The position numbers were made by a program, and so were the translations under genes. From an uncultured Comamonadaceae bacterium (GTDB taxonomy: Bacteria; Pseudomonadota; Gammaproteobacteria; Burkholderiales; Burkholderiaceae), in NCBI GenBank assembly GCA_946482595.1, contig CAMLSD010000117.1:1-13004 (forward strand): 13,004 nucleotides of DNA, given 5' to 3'. Shown here one piece after another: positions 7,145 to 13,004 of this stretch. The notes beneath the pieces were generated by a model. It did not search any database. It was given only the letters and a program-made list of their open reading frames with translations, and was not told the DNA's origin. How positions within the stretch are numbered: position 1 is the stretch's first letter; each line of letters opens with the position of its first letter.

Positions 7145-8065
7145 TCACGACAGTTTGGTGACACCTTCCAGCCGGCAGGCATAGACGGCGTTGCGCAAGG
7201 CGGCGATTGCCTCGTAGCGCGTGAAGGTGCGCCGCCACACCAGCACCACCCGGCGGGTGGGCGGTGCGCCGGTGAACGGGATGTAGACGACATGGGGCTG
7301 CGGCTCGGGCGGCACGCTCAGGCGCGGCACCACGGTGATGCCCATGCCCGAGGCCACCATGTGCTTGATGGTCTCGAGCGACGAGCCCTCGAAGCTCTTG
7401 CGGATGCCCTCGGCATCGCTCGAGAACCGCGCGAACTCGGGGCAGACCTCGAGCACGTGGTCACGGAAGCAGTGGCCGGTGCCCAGCAGCAGCATGGTCT
7501 CGCGCTTGAGTTCCTCGGAGCTGATGCTCTCGCGCCCGGCCAGCGCATGGGTCCTGGGCACGGCCACGACAAAGGGTTCGTCGTACAGCGGTGCCAGGGC
7601 CAGGCCGGTGTCGGGGAAGGGCTCGGCCATGATCGCGCAGTCGAGTTCACCGGTGCGCAGCATCTCCAGCAGCTTGATGGTGAAGTTCTCCTGCAGCATC
7701 AGCGGCATCTGCGGCACCTGGTCGATCACGTTGCGCACGAGATCGGGCAGCAGATAGGGGCCGATGGTGTAGATCACCCCGAGCTTGAGCGGGCCGGACA
7801 GCGGGTCCTTGCCGCGCTTGGCGATTTCCTTGATGGCCGAGGCCTGGTCAAGCACGGCCTGGGCCTGGCGGACGATCTCCTCGCCCAGCGGCGTGACACT
7901 GACCTCGCTGGCGCCGCGCTCGAAGATCTTGAGGTCGAGTTCGTCCTCGAGCTTCTTGATGGCCACGCTCAGCGTGGGCTGCGACACGAAACAGGCCTCG
8001 GCGGCCCGGCCGAAATGCTTCTCGCGGGCCACGGCAACGATGTAGCGCAGTTCGGTGAGCGTCAT
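7145..8065 (-). CDS. oxyR: Hydrogen peroxide sensor and LysR-type regulator OxyR
   Basis: OxyR is a LysR-family activator that switches by forming a disulfide in response to peroxide, inducing catalase, alkyl hydroperoxide reductase and Dps genes. The 306 residues contain an N-terminal winged helix-turn-helix ([20 protein letters not shown], then [13 protein letters not shown], residues 28-40). The C-terminal sensor domain holds [16 protein letters not shown]. Cys199 and Cys208 occupy the same positions and spacing as the redox pair of E. coli OxyR, which distinguishes it from other LysR proteins. The frame is open upstream to 8365, but the ATG at 8065 gives the canonical MTLTELRY start. recG lies upstream on the same strand, separated by a small plus-strand gene; dps follows downstream. 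Confidence 0.96.
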   Translation of the reverse strand: MTLTELRYIVAVAREKHFGRAAEACFVSQPTLSVAIKKLEDELDLKIFERGASEVSVTPLGEEIVRQAQAVLDQASAIKEIAKRGKDPLSGPLKLGVIYTIGPYLLPDLVRNVIDQVPQMPLMLQENFTIKLLEMLRTGELDCAIMAEPFPDTGLALAPLYDEPFVVAVPRTHALAGRESISSEELKRETMLLLGTGHCFRDHVLEVCPEFARFSSDAEGIRKSFEGSSLETIKHMVASGMGITVVPRLSVPPEPQPHVVYIPFTGAPPTRRVVLVWRRTFTRYEAIAALRNAVYACRLEGVTKLS

Positions 8066-8113
8066 GGAGCGGGCCTCCGAGTCCTGGGTGCGCTGCGGCG
8101 AAAGGAAAAAGCT

Positions 8114-8136
8114 ATCGCAAACACAATGCGATTGTG
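8114..8136. promoter_or_regulatory. Candidate OxyR/LysR operator upstream of oxyR
   Basis: ATCGCA (8114-8119) and TGCGAT (8127-8132) form a perfect dyad with a 7-base spacer, preceded by CT to give CTATCGCA. It overlaps a second dyad, CACAAT-GCG-ATTGTG (8122-8136). It lies 49-71 bases before the oxyR start, in the divergent region with the small plus-strand gene. The 7-base spacer and CTAT element are reminiscent of OxyR half-sites (ATAG-N7-CTAT), so negative autoregulation is a fair inference. Confidence 0.45.
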
Positions 8137-8276
8137 CGCCTGTTTGGCGCCCCGGCATAGGGCAAGGGGCATCGCGGCGCAACAAATGAAACGCGATCGC
8201 GACGCCGTGAAGCACTACGATGACGCGCGTCCAGCACACTGGCGGCCATTCCAACCGACCCTTCAGGAGCCCAAGC

Positions 8277-8612
8277 ATGCGAAAACTTCTCTGGATCCTC
8301 GGTGCCCTGGCACCCGCGATGATGCAGCCCGGCGTGGCAGCAGCCCAGGACATGGCCTTGTTCAAGGTGGTGCAGTCGCGCGACGAGGTGCTGATCGGCC
8401 TGCCCGGGCCGGCCAGTGCCGAAACCCTGGAGACCTTTGCCCGCCAGCTCGCCGAAAAGGGCTATCAGACCGCCTGGCAATACGCCGTGGCACGGGGCGA
8501 TGGCGGCGGCCAGGTCCACAAGCCGCTGCGCCGGGTGGCGGTGTTTGCCGGCCAGGTGGCGCGCATCGAACCCTACACGAGCGAATTCCCGGTGCTGCCG
8601 CCGGGGCGCTGA
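8277..8612 (+). CDS. Small exported protein of unknown function
   Basis: This is a 111-residue protein not recognised from any family. It begins with a clear signal peptide: MRK, then a hydrophobic stretch LLWILGALAPAMMQPGV and a cleavage-type AAAQ at 21-24. The mature part is therefore about 88 residues and probably periplasmic. The mature part has no cysteine and no obvious repeats, ending in EFPVLPPGR. The start is firm because AGGAG (8265-8269) sits 7 bases before the ATG; an ATG at 8220 would add 19 residues and hide the signal peptide. It is divergent from oxyR and convergent with recG, sharing an approximately 210-base promoter region with oxyR. Joint peroxide control is possible but unproven. 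Confidence 0.8.
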   Translation: MRKLLWILGALAPAMMQPGVAAAQDMALFKVVQSRDEVLIGLPGPASAETLETFARQLAEKGYQTAWQYAVARGDGGGQVHKPLRRVAVFAGQVARIEPYTSEFPVLPPGR

Positions 8613-8615
8613 GCG

Positions 8616-8654
8616 GCCGGCAGCCCACGCCGGCGGCAGCCTGCGGGCGGCTGC
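8616..8654. terminator. Tandem GC hairpins between convergent genes
   Basis: Two short hairpins fill the gap between the small exported protein gene and recG: GCCGGC (8616-8621) with GCCGGC (8629-8634), and GCAGCC (8636-8641) with GGCTGC (8649-8654), each with a 7-base loop. There is no T-tract. Position between convergent stops is the main reason to call them terminator-like. Confidence 0.3.
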
Positions 8655-8674
8655 GGCGGGCCGCGGCGTCTGTC

Positions 8675-10738
8675 TCAGGCCTTCAGGTACTCGGCCTTGC
8701 CGCCCAGCCAGCGCTGCACGTGGGCAGCCGCGGCCGCGGCATGCCGGTCGAGCATCACGCCGGCGGCGCGCCGGGCCGGGCCCAGCAGGTGCTCGTCGGT
8801 CTGCAGATCGGCAAACCGCAGCAGCGGCGCACCCGACTGGCGTGCCCCCATGAACTCGCCGGGGCCGCGGATCTCCAGATCGCGCCGCGCGATCTCGAAC
8901 CCGTCGGCCGTCTCGACCATGGCCTTCAGGCGGGCCTTGCCGGTGTCCGACAGCGGCCCGGTGTAGAGCAGCACACAGACACTGGCCACCGCCCCCCGGC
9001 CCACCCGGCCGCGCAGCTGGTGCAGCTGCGACAGGCCAAAACGCTCGGCATGTTCGATCACCATCAGGCTGGCGTTGGGCACGTCCACCCCCACCTCGAT
9101 GACCGTGGTGGCCACCATCACCGCCATCTGCCCGCCCGTGAACAGGGACATCACTGCCGCCTTTTCGGCCGCGGGCATGCGCCCGTGCAGCAGGCCCACC
9201 ATGTGCTCGGGCAGGGCGGCCACGAGCTGCTGATGGGTCTCGGTGGCGTTGCGCAGGTCCAGCGCCTCGCTTTCCTCGATCAGCGGGCAGACCCAGTAGA
9301 CCTGACGGCCGCGGGCGACCTCCTCGCGGATGCGCGCGATGACGGCCTCGCGCCGCCCGTCGGCAAACACCTTGGTGACCACCGGCGTGCGCCCGGGCGG
9401 CAGCTCGTCGATGGTGCTCACGTCCAGGTCGGCGTAGTAGGTCATCGCCAGCGTGCGCGGAATGGGCGTGGCGCTCATCATCAGCAGGTGCGGCTCGAGC
9501 GCCTGGCTCTCGAGCTTGTGCCTGAGCGCCAGCCGTTGTGCCACGCCGAAGCGGTGCTGCTCGTCGATGATCGCCAGGCCCAGGCGGGCAAAGCTGACCT
9601 GGTCCTGGATCACCGCATGCGTGCCCACGACCAGCAGCGCCGAGCCGTCGGCCACCCGTTCGAGCATCTCGCGCCGGCCACGGCCCTTGCGGCTGCCGCT
9701 GAGCCAGGCCACCGTCACGCCCAGCGGCTCCAGCCAGTCGACCAGCTTCTTGAAATGCTGCTCGGCCAGGATCTCGGTGGGGGCCATCAGCGCACATTGC
9801 CAGCCGGCGCCCATCGCAATGGCGGCGGCCAGCGCAGCCACCACCGTCTTGCCCGAGCCGACGTCCCCCTGCAGCAGGCGGTGCATCGGTTGTGCACGCG
9901 CGATGTCGTGAGCGATTTCCTCGACCACGCGGCGCTGGGCGTTGGTCAGCGAAAACGGCAGGGCCGCCAGCAGCCGCTCATGCAGCCCGCCACGCACGGC
10001 CTGCAGCGCCGGCGCGCGCAGCAGGGCGCGTGCGCGCTGTGACTGCATCTGCGAGAGCTGCTGGGCCAGCAGCTCCTCGAACTTCAGGCGTTGCCAGGCC
10101 GGGTGGCTGTGATCTTCCAGTGTGGCGAGCGAAACCTCTGGCGACGGGTGATGCAGGAAGTGCAGCGCCTCGCGCAGCACCGGCAGGCCCTCGGGCACCA
10201 GCTCGGGCGGGATCAGCTCGTCCACCCGCGCGCGCGACAAACCCGAGGCCACGGCCTTGCGGATGTAGGTCTGCGGCAACTGGGCACTGCTGGGGTAGAC
10301 CGGTGTCAGCGCCTCGGCCAGGGGCGTGTGCTCGTCGACGGCCCGAAAGCTCGGGTGCACCATCTCGCGCGCCCAGCCTGCAAACGACGAGCCGCCGCGC
10401 AGCTCGCCGCGCACCCGCACCCGCTGACCCACGGCCAGCGTCTTCTGGTGGGCGGGGTAGAAGCTGAAGAAGCGCAGGTTCAGCGTGCCGCTGCCGTCGT
10501 CGAGGCTCACCACCAGCTGGCGGCGCGGGCGCAGGTTGACCTGGCTGTCCGTCACGATGCCCTCGACCTGCACGGTGTCGCCCTCGCGCGCGTCGCACAG
10601 GCGCACGATGCGGGTTTCGTCCTCGTAGCGCATCGGCAGGTGCAGGGCGAAGTCGATGTCGCGCTCCAGGCCCAGCTTCTCGAGGGCTTTCTGGGCGGCG
10701 GACTTTTCCTTCCTGAGCTGTGGGCTGACCTCCGGCAT
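8675..10738 (-). CDS. recG: ATP-dependent DNA helicase RecG
   Basis: RecG remodels stalled replication forks, Holliday junctions, R-loops and D-loops during recombination repair. The 687 residues are of normal length. The N-terminal wedge/OB-fold DNA-binding domain covers about 55-135 ([11 protein letters not shown] through the [16 protein letters not shown] region). The helicase core has Walker A GDVGSGKT (291-298), [11 protein letters not shown] (318-328), motif II DEQH (392-395), SATPIPRT (422-429), [12 protein letters not shown] (544-555) and motif [10 protein letters not shown] (574-581). The C-terminal RecG region has [14 protein letters not shown] (618-631). The start at 10738 has no strong ribosome site. 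It is divergent from queA across 145 bases. oxyR-recG proximity is known in other proteobacteria, here interrupted by one opposite-strand gene. Confidence 0.97.
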   Translation of the reverse strand: MPEVSPQLRKEKSAAQKALEKLGLERDIDFALHLPMRYEDETRIVRLCDAREGDTVQVEGIVTDSQVNLRPRRQLVVSLDDGSGTLNLRFFSFYPAHQKTLAVGQRVRVRGELRGGSSFAGWAREMVHPSFRAVDEHTPLAEALTPVYPSSAQLPQTYIRKAVASGLSRARVDELIPPELVPEGLPVLREALHFLHHPSPEVSLATLEDHSHPAWQRLKFEELLAQQLSQMQSQRARALLRAPALQAVRGGLHERLLAALPFSLTNAQRRVVEEIAHDIARAQPMHRLLQGDVGSGKTVVAALAAAIAMGAGWQCALMAPTEILAEQHFKKLVDWLEPLGVTVAWLSGSRKGRGRREMLERVADGSALLVVGTHAVIQDQVSFARLGLAIIDEQHRFGVAQRLALRHKLESQALEPHLLMMSATPIPRTLAMTYYADLDVSTIDELPPGRTPVVTKVFADGRREAVIARIREEVARGRQVYWVCPLIEESEALDLRNATETHQQLVAALPEHMVGLLHGRMPAAEKAAVMSLFTGGQMAVMVATTVIEVGVDVPNASLMVIEHAERFGLSQLHQLRGRVGRGAVASVCVLLYTGPLSDTGKARLKAMVETADGFEIARRDLEIRGPGEFMGARQSGAPLLRFADLQTDEHLLGPARRAAGVMLDRHAAAAAAHVQRWLGGKAEYLKA

Positions 10739-10776
10739 GGGACAATTCTGCCTTCGCTTTGTGCGCTTTCCCTGTG

Positions 10777-10841
10777 CTGCGAACCATCACTGCGAAGTTT
10801 CGCTGCGAAGTTTCACTGCGAACTTTCACTGCGCACGTTCT
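10777..10841. repeat. Five tandem 13-bp repeats between recG and queA
   Basis: Units of about CTGCGAAGTTTCA follow without spacers at 10777, 10790, 10803, 10816 and 10829. Units 2 and 3 differ at one base, unit 4 differs from unit 3 at one base, and units 1 and 5 are more diverged in their second halves. GCGAA-GT-TTCGC (10792-10803) is palindromic across a unit boundary. The array sits in the 145-base divergent region, where promoters of both genes must lie. Confidence 0.8.
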
Positions 10842-10883
10842 TCCGATCTTCCGTTGGCACGGGCCGGTCCAGCCCTCAACCTC

Positions 10884-13004
<2,121 letters not shown>

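Noticed and set aside
6983..10042. A 1019-codon open frame on the plus strand opposite dps, oxyR and recG
   Set aside because: It lies antisense to three recognisable genes, its product is low-complexity and rich in His, Arg, Gln and Gly, and such long shadow frames are expected in high-GC DNA.

Overview
The window is uniformly GC-rich chromosomal DNA. Its proteins and gene neighbourhood (recG, oxyR and ubiA close together, with queA-tgt beside recG, plus a Lrp-type regulator, proC and a hexameric glutamate dehydrogenase) suggest a betaproteobacterium of the order Burkholderiales, perhaps of the Leptothrix/Rubrivivax/Ideonella type. That placement is inferred from family resemblance, not from a search.

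Layout. Positions 1-253 are non-coding and hold short GC-rich hairpins and repeated motifs. A Lrp/AsnC regulator (254-736, minus) is divergent from a dienelactone hydrolase-like gene and proC (968-2514, plus, overlapping by ATGA). A glutamate dehydrogenase (2702-3997, plus) follows and converges on ubiA, with a strong GC hairpin between their stops. From ubiA rightward, the minus strand reads recG, oxyR, dps, a retron, ubiA. The only plus-strand interruption is a small gene for an exported protein (8277-8612) between oxyR and recG. recG is divergent from queA-tgt (plus, overlapping by ATGA); tgt runs off the right edge.

The outstanding element is a retron-like locus at 4947-6526 on the minus strand, between dps and ubiA. 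A reverse transcriptase with a YADD centre and the retron-type VTG motif follows a roughly 300-base gap without a gene. That gap holds the architecture of an msr-msd RNA. A 13-base a1 arm is complementary to a 14-base a2 arm with a single bulge. Between them lie two msr-like hairpins (one capped by CUUG, one a perfect 9-bp stem) and a long msd-like hairpin. A TATGAT -10 box would place the transcript start at the first base of a1. The RT carries a long N-terminal extension and a histidine where retrons usually have the asparagine of NAxxH. No separate effector gene is visible.

The other genes are housekeeping: proline synthesis (proC), glutamate/2-oxoglutarate interconversion (gdh), ubiquinone synthesis (ubiA), peroxide response (oxyR, dps), recombination repair (recG) and queuosine modification of tRNA (queA, tgt). 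Secondary points of interest are five 13-bp tandem repeats in the recG/queA divergent region, a dyad upstream of oxyR that fits an autoregulatory operator, and alternative hairpins in the glutamate dehydrogenase leader.
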